Below, piece after piece: positions 31,365 through 43,552 of a stretch of DNA of 64,000 nucleotides; within the stretch, counting starts at the first letter, position 1; every line of letters starts with the position of its first letter. Below the pieces are notes generated by a model. The model did not search any database. It saw only the letters and a list, made by a program, of their open reading frames with translations, and was not told the origin of the DNA. Position numbers and translations under genes: made by a program. Source of the stretch: Amaurobius ferox (lineage: Eukaryota > Arthropoda > Arachnida > Araneae > Amaurobiidae); NCBI GenBank assembly GCA_951213105.1, contig OX578152.1, positions 102,393,455-102,457,454 on the forward strand, in the 5' to 3' direction.

Positions 31365-32660
31365 AAAAAAAATAGCTAACGCCGCTGCTGTTTGACAAAT
31401 TTCTCGTTCCTTGAGTTTTGCTTCTTCGTATCGCAAAAAACTATAGCATTCAAATATAAAATTGAGTATATTTGTAGAGAAAGTAGTATTGTTTGTAGAG
31501 AGTGAGTAAGTTGTTTGTAGTATTTTGTAGTGAATACACTGAAATAAACTTCGATTTACACTTAAGTTTACGAAATATATAATGTCAAAGACAAAATATT
31601 TGAACTGCGAGTTCGCGTCCTGAACAGACTAACAACAGCAGAACCACAGTGATAACTGATATATACTCGCAGATGATGACTGATATAGATTCAGCATTAA
31701 ATTCCATAAGACATAAGGTGGTTAAGAAGAATGGCTATAAATAGAGTTTAGATGATAACTGATAATGACTCAACATCAAATTTTGGTAGCTTTATTTACT
31801 AAGGATTTCTTCTATCAGTTATGTTTTCACTTCCGCTTTAATTTTCTTTCTTGAAACAGCCATTTCTCAAGATTGGCTATAGAGCGTAGATAATGACATA
31901 TATGGATTCAGCATCATATTTCAGATGATACAGGGCTGAGGTTTAAATCAAAGATTTCTACTTCCGGATCTTTGTATGTCACTTCCGGGTTTTCCAATCC
32001 TTGTCATTATTCCAAATATGTATGCAAGAGAATAAATATACTTAATAGTGCCGTCAGAAATGATGTATGCATACCAGTTACAACTACAAGAAGGCTCTTT
32101 TATAAATTTCTTGTTAAAATTTTATTATTTGTAGATTAATGTATTGAATACATTAGATTTACTTTATATTTCTATTACTCAAAAACATTCCTTAATGAAT
32201 TGTGAGATACCGTTTATAATGTAGCTTAACCAGTCCCTGAACATAGAGTATCTGACTAAAAGCGCTCAGATTTTCATTGAAAAAAGCCAATATATGAAAC
32301 AAACATATTTTAAAAAATAATCTTGTTGAAGATTTTTTTTATAATAAGTGGACTTCAATATTTTAAGACTTCATCATAAAATTCTTCAGTAAGTTTAAAA
32401 CTCCAATATATTTTGATAGATTCGCATTTTATGGTAGGATCATAAAATACATTTAATAAATTTTACTTCTAGCATATATCTATCCACAAATCTCTAGTGA
32501 ATGTTAATTGAAATTCTTTGAAAAACAATTGCAATCAACATTTAAAATATGTTCTCCTTTGTTCTTTTCCGTTGAAAGGTTTCTCTTAATAAGCGGTACA
32601 AGTTTTTATATATTTCTATGAAATAAATTCGTTGTTTTATTTTTTAAAAGAAATATATAG
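31365..32660. other. AT-rich stretch with loose internal repetition
   Basis: Between about 31660 and 31930 a phrase similar to GATGACTGATATAGATTCAG, followed by CATxAAATT, recurs about three times in degenerate form. No gene recognised. Confidence 0.45.
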
Positions 32661-33600
32661 GGTGTTCCATAGAGAATGAACAGCGGAAGATTTTTTGTAC
32701 CGTTGTTTGTAGACCCATAGACAGCTTCAATTGCAAATATACTTTAAATAAGGCAGGAAGTGAAAAGATAATAATTCAAATGATGTACCACATTTTCGTA
32801 GGAAGTTAACAAAATTCATTTTTCATACAGCCCCTTTATTGAAAAAAAGTTAAAGTATAAAAATGTTGTCAATACTTAGTTTAGTCAAACAAAAGAAACA
32901 TTCAGTTCTTAAAAGTTCAAATTTATTACGAAATAAATTGTTAAAATTCCTCACTTACATTGCTTTCTCATGACTTTTCAGTATTCTTTTAATTATGAAA
33001 ATTCATCAATCCAGGGCACGTTCACAAATTGAATTGATGCACAGAAGTTATTTATGGAGTTGATTTCCATGGTTTGTTTTTGAAACTATTAAAGACAGGC
33101 AGACGATACTGGTTAAAAGTTATTTTAACACTTAAATAAGGTAAATAAAACAGATTACTGAGACTTTGCCGCCCTGTCAGATATTTTACTGACAAAATCT
33201 ATGGAAAAATAAGCATGCCAAGTTTTAAAATCAACTAGGATCATTTACAACCACTGTTTTCAGTAGACTTAATAAGTTTCCAACACATTTTTGTCACTGC
33301 AGTTTTTCCATCAGAATGAGAGCCATTACAGACGAATCGGCAAGAACAATTGCATGCGGTATACAGCAGATGGCGGGCTCGAATATACTGTTTCTTGTAG
33401 ACCAAGGAAGATGTTGTTCATTACTTACCGCCCGGACACTCGCATATGGATAGGACGAAAAGTAGGCTAATATATCCATTTTATCATTATCCGTTAATAT
33501 TCGTTGTCTTCCTGAACTATATCGACGATGAAACGAACCTGTTAATTGCAATCAACATACAAGCTGCAGAAAAAAAACTCTAGGAGGAGCCAACTTTACG
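32661..33600 (-). mobile_element. Decayed mariner-like element (edges uncertain)
   Basis: It starts at AGGGTGTTCCATAGAGAATGA, which has the look of a terminal inverted repeat of this superfamily, and contains a minus-strand helix-turn-helix remnant. I could not find the matching right end, so the boundary near 33600 is a guess. Confidence 0.4.
33294..33551 (-). pseudogene. Transposase HTH-domain remnant
   Basis: An 85-residue frame containing TGSFHRRYSSGRQR, then ILTDNDKMDILAYFSSYP and ASVRAVSNEQHLPWST. This resembles the N-terminal helix-turn-helix of mariner-like transposases (G-R-x-R-x-x-x-T-x-D followed by P-x-A-S-x-R-x-x-S). No catalytic domain follows. Confidence 0.6.
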
Positions 33601-34594
33601 AAAAGGGAAAATAGTTCCCTCACTGTATCTCTAAGAGATCGGTTGCATTTGTCGTAATCATCCTACAGAGTTTGGTATTAGTGAACTGTGAGACCAGAAA
33701 TAGATCTCACATTTGATGAAACAGTTTTATGTGCATATTTATTGAGGCCAAAACGGCGAACAATACTTGTAGTCTGGCTGGCACCGAGTTTTCAGTCACT
33801 ATCCGTCTCCTTGCAAGAGTATCCGCCCGTCCAGCAGATCCCCAGCATTTAATTAAACTTTATTTTGAAATTGCATTTGTAAAATCTGACACAGGGTATT
33901 AACAACTAACTATAGTTCTGGAGAATAAAATATAAATAAATAACGAGGAAATTCAATCATGCATAAATCATTGATTATGAAACACCGTCCAACTAAAATG
34001 CAATTTTATTCGACCATCTCTAAAATGGGATGCATTCAGCGCTGACATTTTTTAAATAATCACAGTACTGCAGTAATTTATTGTACTTGAAAACTTAAAA
34101 CTTTATCGAAAAATACAATGTTAGTTGCACAAAGTGAACTTCATTCAAATGATGCTATCAAAAGTATAATTGGAGAAGTATTTACAATGGTTTTGCGGTT
34201 AATAATACGACACAATTATAATATTTCATTATTATAGAAACTGTGTGAAACTGTATATTCGTGTTTGCATTCTTATGTTAAATTAGTTATTCGACATTGT
34301 TCTAACCATGACAAGCCATTTCAGTTTATAAATCGTCTGCCGTTCTATGTAAAATCAATAAATATTTCATTCATATCACTTACATTCCAGACACCAGAGG
34401 TAAATAATCTTGCGTGAAAAAAAATCAGCAATTCTTACAAAACTCACAATCGTTTGATTTGTTTACATTTTATGTGCTATAGTTTAGAGTTAAACTTAGG
34501 CTTCGTTGTAGGAATAAAGAACGTTTATTGTTCAATTAAAAAAATATATATTGTAATTGCGTTGGAAAATATTTTGTAATTGCGTAGGAAAATA

Positions 34595-36253
34595 CCGTGT
34601 GGCCATAAAATAACGTGAGGTGTTCAGAGCCATCTAGCGGGTAATGTATTGGACGGAACGTAACATAATTCGGACAGAGTACACAGTTGAATATGCGGTT
34701 TCGATTTAAAAAACAAAATAACATATCGAAAAGTCGCCTTCAGGGGAAATTTTGGGCTCTATTTGCAGAGTAAAATGCACTAATTTGCATAATCGCGTTT
34801 GTGTAGCGATCATATGGATACAAAGAAAGTCTAGGAGAATTCTTATCATTCGGAGGCGAACTACCTAGTACCTTTCGATTGCTCTTATCTTACGTGACAG
34901 CGCTTTGTTAGTCAAGCTGTATTATCAGCGTAACGAGAATACCAATGCTGCCCTTCGTGAATTTCGGCGGTTGAAGAAGTTACTACGAGGATGAGCTTAA
35001 CAAACTTGCGAAACATGATTCAACGATTTAAAACTACCGAAACTCTAGCACGGCAACCAGGCCCGGGATGCAAAGTGGTTAGTCAACCACAAGTTGAAGA
35101 AGTGGCAACTGCTATTGTGGAACAGGAGGTTACGAATATGCAGGGTAACAGCCGTGCACGGGCAATATCCCGGTAAACGGATATCTCATTCTCAACGGTG
35201 TGGAAAATCATGCATCAAATATTGAAATTTTACCCATATAAAATCTGTCCTGTTCAAGAATTGCTCCCAGGCGATGCGGCCACCCGAATTGAGTTTTCTT
35301 TGAGATCCTTAGCAGGCATTGAAGTGGATGATGTATGGCCGTGGCACATTTTATGGATTGTGGAAGCTCACTTTTGATTTGAACGGTGGTATCAACAAAC
35401 AACTGGTGCATTTGGGCTGTGACTAATCGACACGCGTGTATGCAGAACATCTCCACTCGCCAAAAGTCACATTGTGATGCGGCTTTACTGCATCTTCTAT
35501 CATCGGTCCTTACTTTTACGAGGAATGTTGGCAAAGTGGACCAGTGACCTGTTCCGTCAATGCTGACAGGTATGCCTATATGTTACGCAACTTCGTGGTT
35601 CCACAACTGCAGTAACGAGGAGGTCTTGATTCGACCACCTTCATGCAAGATGGTGCACCACCCCACATCGAACTTAAGGTACAGCGTTTGCTGCGGGAAC
35701 ATTTCTCTAACAGCAGAATTATTAGTCGTGCATTTCCCACGGCACGGCCACCGACATCGCCCCATCTCAATCCTCGTGACTTTTGATTGTGGGGTTTTTT
35801 GAAAGCGCTGTGTATCAAGGAAATGACTCCAAGGGTATGTGTATCGCAACGTTGAAACATCAAATAACTTTACACGTGAGCCAAATCACTTCTAATATGT
35901 TGAGAGTCGTCTTGGGAAATGTCGTGCAACGCAGCATGCAGCTCTTGGAACATCACAATGGTGGTCATATTGAACCTCATTTGTAATTAACCATAAACGT
36001 TGCCATGCATTTTTAACAAAATTGATGTGTGCTATCTCATTTGGAATTTACTCATTCAGTATTCACACTACTACATATTTACAGCGCCCCAATTTGCCCT
36101 GGAGGCGACTTTTGGAACTAATTTTTTATTTTAGCAATCAAAACCGCATGTCCCAGTTCCACTGTGTACGCCCACCGAATTTCGTTATGTTTCGTCCATT
36201 ATATTACACGCTAGAGGGCTCTGAACATCTTACGTTATTTTATGATCACCCGG
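34595..36253 (+). pseudogene. Mariner-like element M1, dead transposase
   Basis: The element is 1659 bp, flanked by TA, with inverted ends (left CCGTGTGGCCATAAAATAAC; the right end reads CCGGGTGATCATAAAATAAC in reverse complement, continuing for about 60 bp). Transposase pieces appear in order: LRNMIQRFKTTETLARQPG, EVTNMQGNSRARAIS-stop, STVWKIMHQILKFYPYKI, GDAATRIEFSLRSLAGIEVDD, the first catalytic region ILWIVEAHF-stop (Asp replaced by Val), MQDGAPPHIE, SPHLNP, the third region with Asp then Phe-stop, and VVQRSMQLLEHHNGGHIE. In relatives the product would cut and paste the element. This copy cannot make it. Confidence 0.9.
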
Positions 36254-36254
36254 T

Positions 36255-37246
36255 ATACTGTAATTGCGTTGGCACAAAATTTAGATACATAGATAATAAG
36301 TTGAAATAAAGTGGTTTTATGACGAATGCAACATTAAATATAAATTTAAACGATATTTAAACATTACATAGCAGAAAAAAAAATGGAAGCCATATTTTAT
36401 TTTCCAATCAGTAACTATTATTTCAATTTCTATTAAAACACTACCCAACATATTTTGCGGAGATTTTTTTTTAACATTTTATGTGATAATTTGAATATTT
36501 CATAAAATTTTCAAATTAAGTAGCTTGTGAATTTTAACTTCCATAGGGTTCAATGTATTTCATTTTTTCAACTCGGATTAAATCCGAAACTAATTGGGTG
36601 ATTTTATTCATTTTCATTCCCAAGCATCCCACAGACCGTCTCAATAATATAATAAATTTCCATAAAGTCATTTTTACGGCAGTTACGGTGCGAACAGATA
36701 GATCGACAGCCAAAAAGACATACTGAAGTCATAATCACTTTTTAAGTATATTGGAAAGTGTTAAAAAGTGGCTAGGGAAAATTTCAAAAAATTGAAATAA
36801 CTTTTGGGTGTGCATTTCGTATTGGCGAGGCAAAAATACTGTCGCATCAAGTCTGAATTTCCTTTTTTTAAAATTTTATTTATGACCCGAAGCGTCATGG
36901 GTCAATTTTATTTAACGGTCTTTATTTTGACAATTACTCGTAAAGCCTACTAAATAGACAACTGTTATCGCACAACAGAACATGAAGTTCCTAAACATTT
37001 AAAATTGAAATTTTTTATTTATGCAGACAGTAAATACAAACCGATAATATTTTAATGATATATTTTATATAATAAATATTTTCGTTTAATCATAGATTCA
37101 AAGTACCTTGATTAATGTTCAAGAACGCTGAACCAAATAGTGAGTGCAGTAATTTGAAATGAACAGAATAAAATATACACGGATTTCATTAATTAAGTGC
37201 AATTAAATATTTCAACATGCAGCTGTTTCGAGAATACGACGCCTTT
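36255..37246 (+). repeat. Array block B (representative copy)
   Basis: Runs from the right flank of M1 to the H insertion. It contains AACATTAAATATAAATTTAA, a conserved stretch around CCCACAGACCGTCTCAATAA and CATTTTTACGGCAGTTACGG followed by GATAGATCGACAG. Related copies: 43554-44535, 48052-49045, about 53750-54335 (shortened), 57598-58577, 60537-60935, a diverged one near 61506-61860 and an inverted one at 63690-64000. Confidence 0.8.
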
Positions 37247-37373
37247 TTACTTTCCTTATATACATAATGTATAAGGAAAGTATTGTGACGGGGTCGAAAA
37301 TTCGAAATCGACTTTTCGACGAGAGAGCACTTTTCAAGCATCCCTGATTACGAATCAAACATTTTTGAAATTA

Positions 37374-37404
<31 letters not shown>

Positions 37405-38135
37405 CAGTGGAGACGATAACTGACGAACGAATGGACCGATTCGAACCAAATTTGGTACAAAAATCACAATCCGTAAACACTGGAAGCCTATTGGTTTTAT
37501 ACGCAATCGAATGTTCAGAACCCCCCTGAATTTTCGAATGAAATTTTGAAAAAATTGTGAAAAAATCAAAATCGCTAGTAAAGTTACGCAAATAGACATT
37601 TCTGATGTAATTTTTCATTAGAAAACGATTGACATTAATTTTAGAACGCTAACATGAACCGTTCTCGAAATTTTACACATGTTTCAAAAAATATTAAAAA
37701 GTCATATAAAATGAAAAAAAAATATTTACTCTTGAGAAACATGTTCACTCTTCATAAGTAATACCATGGGATAAATTGGGTGACATCATTCTCGTGGATC
37801 TAGCTTGTTCCATTCATGAAAAAATATACTTTGAGTAATACGTTTGTATTTGAACGCCAATAGTCATTTATCTGCTGTAAGAACAACTTATTTCTTCGTC
37901 GCTTGGCGAGATTTTGGCGACGAATTCGGCGGAAAGTCGCCAACTAGGCGAATTTCTGAAATGTTTCCAAATTAACGAAAATCTCGCCAAATGGATAAAA
38001 ATGACGACTAATTGTCGAAAATTCAATAACTTGGAAATAATATTAGTATCTACTATAGGAAAAACCCATTTTTTTACTCTAAAAGTAGTAAATTCATTAC
38101 ATTATATAAGGAAAGTCATGTGTTGCCCACATCAG
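37247..38135 (-). mobile_element. H-family repeat copy 6 in the array
   Basis: Complete copy between GAATACGACGCCTTT and CTTTTTTCCTTTTTACGAGG. The homologous junction without H is seen at 44530, 54330, 58570 and 60930, so this is an insertion into the array. Its core palindrome is mutated (GTCGCCAACTAGGCGA). Confidence 0.9.
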
Positions 38136-39670
38136 ACTTTTTTCCTTTTTACGAGGATACGCGTATATGTATGTGGCCGGTGAGGCTCGGACTCAAATAT
38201 GCAAAAATTAAGTGGTATTATGACTGATGTAACACTAAATATAAATTTAAACGATCCTATCTTACACAGCGGATAAAAATGAAAACATATTTAAATTTGT
38301 AATGATATATATGGGTATAATAATAATTCATATAATATGGGTATAGTTGTTATTACAATTTTCATTTAAAACTACCCAACATATTTTGCTGAAATTTTTT
38401 ATAATTTTTTTTTTATAGTTTAACGTGAAACTTAGGCTTCGTTGTAAGGATAAATATAGTTTTGTGATCATTTAAAATGAAACATGTTATGACTGCTTTG
38501 GCGCAGAATTTAGATGCACAGATAGTGCACAAAAATAAAGAGGTTTTATGAATAATGCCACACTAAATATAAATTTAAACGATATTTATACATCAACGGT
38601 ATATACCAAGGAAGCAAATGGAAGTCATATTTCATTTTGCAATGAGTCACGTGATCTCATCATATATCAATTCATATAATACGGGTGTAATTATTACGTC
38701 AACTTTTATTTAAATGGAGGAAGTTTCATAGTAATGTGTTGTATAGATTTATCTTTATTTTATGTAAGGATTGACAATTTATATGGATTCGTACCAGTGG
38801 CTTTACATAAAGAAAGCACCAGTCTATAGAAACGCCCCTAAAATATGAACATTCCTCTGATTGCAAGTAACAGCATTTATAAACCAGTTTCTCCCGTTCT
38901 TTCTGCTGCTTTAGCGAATCTCTCTAGAGGCCAAAAATTTCAGTTATACTAAGCAGTCGGTTTCAAATTTACTTTAAAAATAATGAACAAGGGCTATACG
39001 AAGCTGCAATGGCGAAGTTCAACCTGACAGAACCCACCCATAAGTTTAAACTTGGCGCTTTTATAAGGTTAAAATCACGCTTCCGTTGAAAATGATAGAA
39101 AGAAAAAATTTTAAGATGTCTTTTTTTAAGAAATTTTAAGATGGCTGCGTGGTATGATTGAATATATCATTCGCCATAGATATTCAATAGTATCACATAG
39201 CAAGCTTTCTTACCACCATTGACTTTTCCATGGCTATACATAAAATGCTATAAAGGTAGAATCATTCGTTCCTGAGTTATTGTGTCTCCATCTCAGTCAC
39301 ACACACGCACAAACATACACACACATATGCATACACACAAACATTCACACACACAGCCATTACTTCCAAAAGTATTTGAAATTGATTTAGTGGATTTTCA
39401 AACGCTCCCATTCGTCAAAATCCAGAATTCGAAATTTTCGGAGAAACAACACTTTTTATACAACGATATGAAAAAGTAAAAATCCATGTTTCTTGGCATT
39501 TCAATTATAGTTGGAAACATATGCTAAATTTCAATTATAGTTGAAACTGTGGAATAATGTGTGAAAAATAAGCAGAGCAAGAAGTTTTCATTGCAAGAAA
39601 TAGTGACTTTCGTTTAAAGTTGAGATCCTTTGCACTTTGACTAAAGCGAAAAATTCATACAAAAAAAATG
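38136..39670 (+). repeat. Array block C (representative copy)
   Basis: Begins CTTTTTTCCTTTTTACGAGGATACGCG. It contains two copies of the ACTAAATATAAATTTAAACG core and the phrase TTAACGTGAAACTTAGGC, which is also recognisable in block A, so C and A-B descend from one older repeat. It ends with a microsatellite/stem-loop module. Other copies: 44536-46079, 50004-51540, 54336-55475 (truncated), 58578-60087 and 60936-61505 (truncated). Confidence 0.8.
39262..39481 (+). mobile_element. H-like terminal module in block C (divergent family)
   Basis: The order of parts parallels the H family's 3' half: CGTTCCTGAGTTATTGTGTC compared with CGTTCGTCAGTTATCGTCTC, a CA tract, CATTACTTCCAAAAGT compared with CATCACTTCAAAAATG, GAATTCGAAATTTTCG, and a terminal stem (ACTTTTTATA at 39451-39460 with ATATGAAAAAGT at 39467-39478). 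Other copies lie near 45663-45882, 51125-51344 and 59675-59892. This looks like a second, older family of the same class. Confidence 0.6.
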
Positions 39671-39916
39671 GCTTTCAACGAAATATTTAGAAAACTAGAT
39701 ATGCAATCAGTCCTAAGACGCGGTGCATAAAATTATGTAAATAAGACCCTCTCTATATATGTAACAGACTTGTATATGTCTTATTTTATTCGTGGCACCA
39801 TTTTGTATATGTAATCGTCTATTTGGAAAGAATTATTATGTATATAATTGATCCCCATTTACAAAACAGTTTTGTATATAAGTGTTTATAAATCGGAACT
39901 GCATGTATATTTCAAC

Positions 39917-40131
39917 TCAATTTAGCATTGGAAAACAGTTTTGTATATAGTTGTTTATCATTTTTATCTTCGCATTATGTTTTTTTTTTCTGGTTTTTGA
40001 CAGACATTCCTCCACCATCGGCTGTATATATTGTAAAACTTCATGACGCTGCCTACGTGTGGTTAATCTATTAATTTCCCAGTCTATAGCTTTTGAGCTC
40101 CCTATATCCTCGGATATATGGGGACCGAGCA
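39917..40131 (-). other. Conserved 70-codon open frame in block D
   Basis: The frame contains ISEDIGSSKAIDWEINRL, RRQRHEVLQYIQPMVEE and CLSKTRKKKHN. It is open in all three D copies (also 51781-51995 and 60329-60563), and the third copy differs by several amino acids without a stop. No ATG opens the frame here. I do not recognise the protein. It could be a captured exon or chance. In the third copy the D block breaks right at its upstream edge. Confidence 0.35.
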
Positions 40132-40169
40132 CATCTCTCGAGAAATATAATTTATTTTACGACACATTG

Positions 40170-40240
40170 TAAAGAAACTTGCTGCGATCCCTGGATCTCA
40201 GAAATGGTTAGCCGACGCTTTACCACTGAACTACTGGGAC
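40170..40240 (-). mobile_element. tRNA-like SINE head in block D, degenerate
   Basis: On the minus strand it begins GTCCCAGTAGTTCAGTGGTA (box A-like), then CGTCGGCTAACC. The box B region (CCAGGGATCGCAGC) is decayed. The leader GCAATTTC precedes it, as in the neighbour at 40550-40620. Duplicated at 52034-52104. Confidence 0.6.
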
Positions 40241-40549
40241 GAAATTGCAAGCTCTTATTGTCGAAGAGGACTCTACATTCTCCACTCTTTAATGTCAGAT
40301 TAGTGCGTAACTGACAATCTGACTGACAACCTCCCACAATTTTTACCTCAGGTTAGTCTCCTGATACTACTACTTTCACCCAGGTTAGTGTTCTGCGTGG
40401 TCATTATCCTCTCAATCTGAAATCGGCACTCAATCTTCCAGAATCCACTGAATCCGTACTAGTCGTACTAGGTCACTTTCAGACCTTCGACATATTTGCA
40501 CCAACCTACAAGGTGGATTTTTTCTTGCGTTATTGTAAAAAATCTTGCT

Positions 40550-40620
40550 GCCCCAACCGGAAATCGAACCTTGGATCTTCGACCTGGCTAGCCGACGATC
40601 TACCAATGAGCTACTGGGAC
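40550..40620 (-). mobile_element. tRNA-like SINE head in block D
   Basis: On the minus strand: GTCCCAGTAGCTCATTGGTA (box A) and AAGGTTCGATTTCC (box B). The acceptor ends can pair (GTCCCAG with TTGGGGC, two wobbles) and an anticodon-like stem TCGGC/GTCGA exists, but the T-arm and D-arm pair poorly. It is therefore a tRNA-derived SINE rather than a working tRNA. Both this and the 40170-40240 copy share the upstream leader CAATAAGAGCTTGCAATTTC. Duplicated at 52414-52484. Confidence 0.6.
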
Positions 40621-41888
40621 GAAATTGCAAGCTCTTATTGCCCAAGTGGACTGTGCAACATATGAAAACATAAATAGTATTCCTCCCTTCCACTCCCATT
40701 AAATAAAAAGACAAATACTTTACGACAGGTTAGACCTCCCCCTCTCCCTCCTACACTAACAAAATATGCATTCTCCACAAGCATGGAAGGTTATTATATT
40801 TTGAATTAAGGTAATTCTATTAATAATTCTCGCAAAGTAACAAGAATTATCAGAAGCCCTCAGGCAGACATCTTCTTTTTCTTCTTCTTCACCCAAACTG
40901 TGCGGTCGGCCCCATGGCGTAGACAACTTGCTACACAGCCGGAAAAAAAAGCTCCCCCTCAACGTGATCAACTATAAACATCCATATAAACAATTCAAGT
41001 TTTGCGAGGGAATGATTGTCCTCCCCGCAGGAGGACTGCCATTCTCGTACAAGGCATTGGCGTAAGCTTTGTATATATCCGCTGCGTAGTGGCAGTCACC
41101 ATCCGTCTTCTTGCAAGTGCATCCGCCCGTCCAGCAGATCCCCAGCATTTATTTAAACATTATTCTGAAATTGCATGTGTAAAATCTGACACAGGATATT
41201 AACAAGTAACTATAGTTCTGGAGAATAAAATATAAATAAATAACGAGAAAGTTCAATCATGCATAAATCATTGATTATGAAACACCGTCCAACAAAAATG
41301 CAATTTTATTCGAACATCTCTAAAATGGCATGCATTCAGCGCTGACATTTTTTAAATAATCACAGTACTGCAGTAATTTATTGTACTTGAAAACTTAAAA
41401 CTTTATCGAAAAATACATTGTTAGTTGCACAAAATGAACTTCATTCAAATGATGCTATCTATCAAAAGTATAATTAGAGAAGTGTTTACAATGCTTTAGC
41501 GGTTAATAATACGTCACAATTATAATATTTCATTATTATAGAAACTATATTGTTTGCATTCTTATGTTAAATTAGTTATTCGACATTGTTCTAACCATGA
41601 CAAGCGATTTCAGTTTATAAATCGTCTGCCGTTCTATGTAAAATCAATAAATATTTCATTCATATCACTTAAATTCCAGACACCAGAGGCAAATAATCTT
41701 GCGTGAAAAAAAGGCAGCAATTCTTTTACAAATCACCTTACAATCGTTTTATTTGTTTACGTGTTATGTGATATAGTTTAAAGTTAAACTTAGGCTTCGT
41801 TGTAGGAATAAAGTAAGTTTATTGTTCAATTAAAAATATATATATTGTAATTGCGTTGGAAAATATTTTGTAATTGCGTTGGAAAATA

Positions 41889-43552
41889 CCGTGTGGCCAT
41901 AAAATAACGTGAGGTGTTCAGAGCCCTCTAGCGGGTAATGTATTGGACGGAACGTAACGTAATCCGGACAGAGTACACAGTTGACTATGTGGTTTCGATT
42001 TAAAAAATAAAATAAAATATCGAAAAGTTGACTTCAGGGGAAATTTTGGGCTCTATTTGCAGAGTAAAATGCACTAATTTGCATAATCGCGTTTGAGTAG
42101 CGATCATGTGGATACAAAGAAAGTCTAGGAGAATTCTCATCATTCGGAGGCGAACTACCTAGTATCTTTCGATTGCTCTTATCTTACGTGACAGCGCTTT
42201 GTTAGTCAAGCTGTATTATAAGCGTAACGAGAATATCAATGCTGTCCTTCGTGAATTTCGGCGGTTGAAGAAGTTACTACGAGGATGAGCTTAACAAACT
42301 TGCGAAACATGATTCAACTATTTGAAACTACCGAAACTCTAGCACGGCAACCAGGCCCGGGATGCAAAGTGGTTAGTCAACTACAAGTTGAAGAAGTGGC
42401 AACTGCTATTGTGGAACAGGAGGTTACGAATATGCAGGGTAACAGCCGTGCACGGGCAATACCCCGGTAAACGGATATCTCATACTCAACGGTGTGGAAA
42501 AACATGCATCAAATATTGAAATTTTACCCATATAAAATCTGTCCTATTCAAGAATTGCTCCCTGGCGATGCGGCCACCCGAGTTGAGTGTTTTCTTTGAG
42601 ATCCTTAGCAGACATTGAAGTGGATGATGCATGGCCGTGGCACATTTTATGGAGTGGCGAAGCGCACTTTTAATTTGAACGGTGGTATCAACACACGACT
42701 GCTGCATTTGGGCTGTGACTAATCCGCACGCGTGTCTGCAGAACCTCTCCACTCGCCAAAAGTCACAGTGTGATGCGGCTTTACGCAATCTTCTAACATC
42801 GGTCCTTACTTTTACCATCAGGAAAGTTGGCAAAGTGGACCAGTGACCTGTTCCGTCAATGCTAACAGGTATGCCTATATGTTACGCAACTTCGTGGTTC
42901 CACAACTGCAGCAACGAGAAGGTCTTGATTCGACCACCTTCATGCAAGATGGTGCACCACCCCACATCGGGCTTAAGGTACAGCGTTTGTTGCGGGAACA
43001 TTTCTCTAACAGCAGAATTATTAGTCGTGCATTTCCCACGGCACGGCCACCGACATCGCCCCATCTCAATCCATGTGACTTTTGATTGTGGGGCTTTTTC
43101 AAAGCGCTGTGTATCAAGGATATGACTCCAAGGGTATGTGTATCGCAACGTTGAAACATCAAATAACTTTACACGTGAGCCAAATCACTTCTAATATGTT
43201 GAGAGTCGTCTTGGGAAATGTTGTGCAACGCAGCATTCAGCTCTTGGAACATCACAATGGTGGTCATATTGAACCTCATTTGTAATTAACCATAAACGTT
43301 GCCCTGCATTGTTAACAAAATTGATGTGTGCTATCTCATTCGGTATTTACTCATTCAGTATTCACACTACTACACATTTACAGCGCCCCAATTTGCCCTG
43401 GAGGCGACTTTTGGAACTAATTTTTTATTTTAGCAATCAAAACCGCATGTCCCAGTTCCACTGTGTACGCCCACCGAATTTTGTGACGTTTCGTCCATTG
43501 TATTACACGCTAGAGGGCTCTGAACATCTTACGTTATTTTATGACCACCAGG
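41889..43552 (+). pseudogene. Mariner-like element M2, dead transposase
   Basis: Same structure and TA flanks as M1. The first catalytic Asp is Gly (ILWSGEAHF-stop), while MQDGAPPHIGLK is intact. The W-to-stop change after the third Asp and the stop after ARAI(S/P)R are shared with the other copies. It also has ATGG-type small indels around 42589 and 42818. Flanked by TGTAATTGCGTTGG on both sides. Confidence 0.9.

Larger units (their letters stand above)
38690..41400 (+). repeat. Near-identical duplicate of 50555-53265
   Basis: The two segments are nearly the same. I noticed only a few differences, such as CTTGGCGC/CTTGGTGC, TTGATCCCC/TTGCTCCCC, CTACACAG/CTACAAAG and GCGAGGG/GCGAGAG. The sequences on both sides (for example 38150-38690) differ more often. 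This fits recent gene conversion or a recent exchange between units, or an assembly artefact. Confidence 0.75.

Noticed and set aside
34264..34420. Conserved 50-codon frame in block A (RHCSNHDKPFQFINRLPFY)
   Set aside because: It is open in several copies, but so short and AT-rich that conservation through recent duplication explains it.
40550..40620. Functional tRNA gene
   Set aside because: Acceptor and anticodon-like stems pair, but the T and D arms do not, and a sister copy with decayed box B sits 380 bp away in a repeat.
42843..43085. Functional mariner transposase from the longest frame
   Set aside because: It holds the second and third catalytic regions but stops right after the third Asp, and the upstream part is frameshifted and lacks the first Asp.
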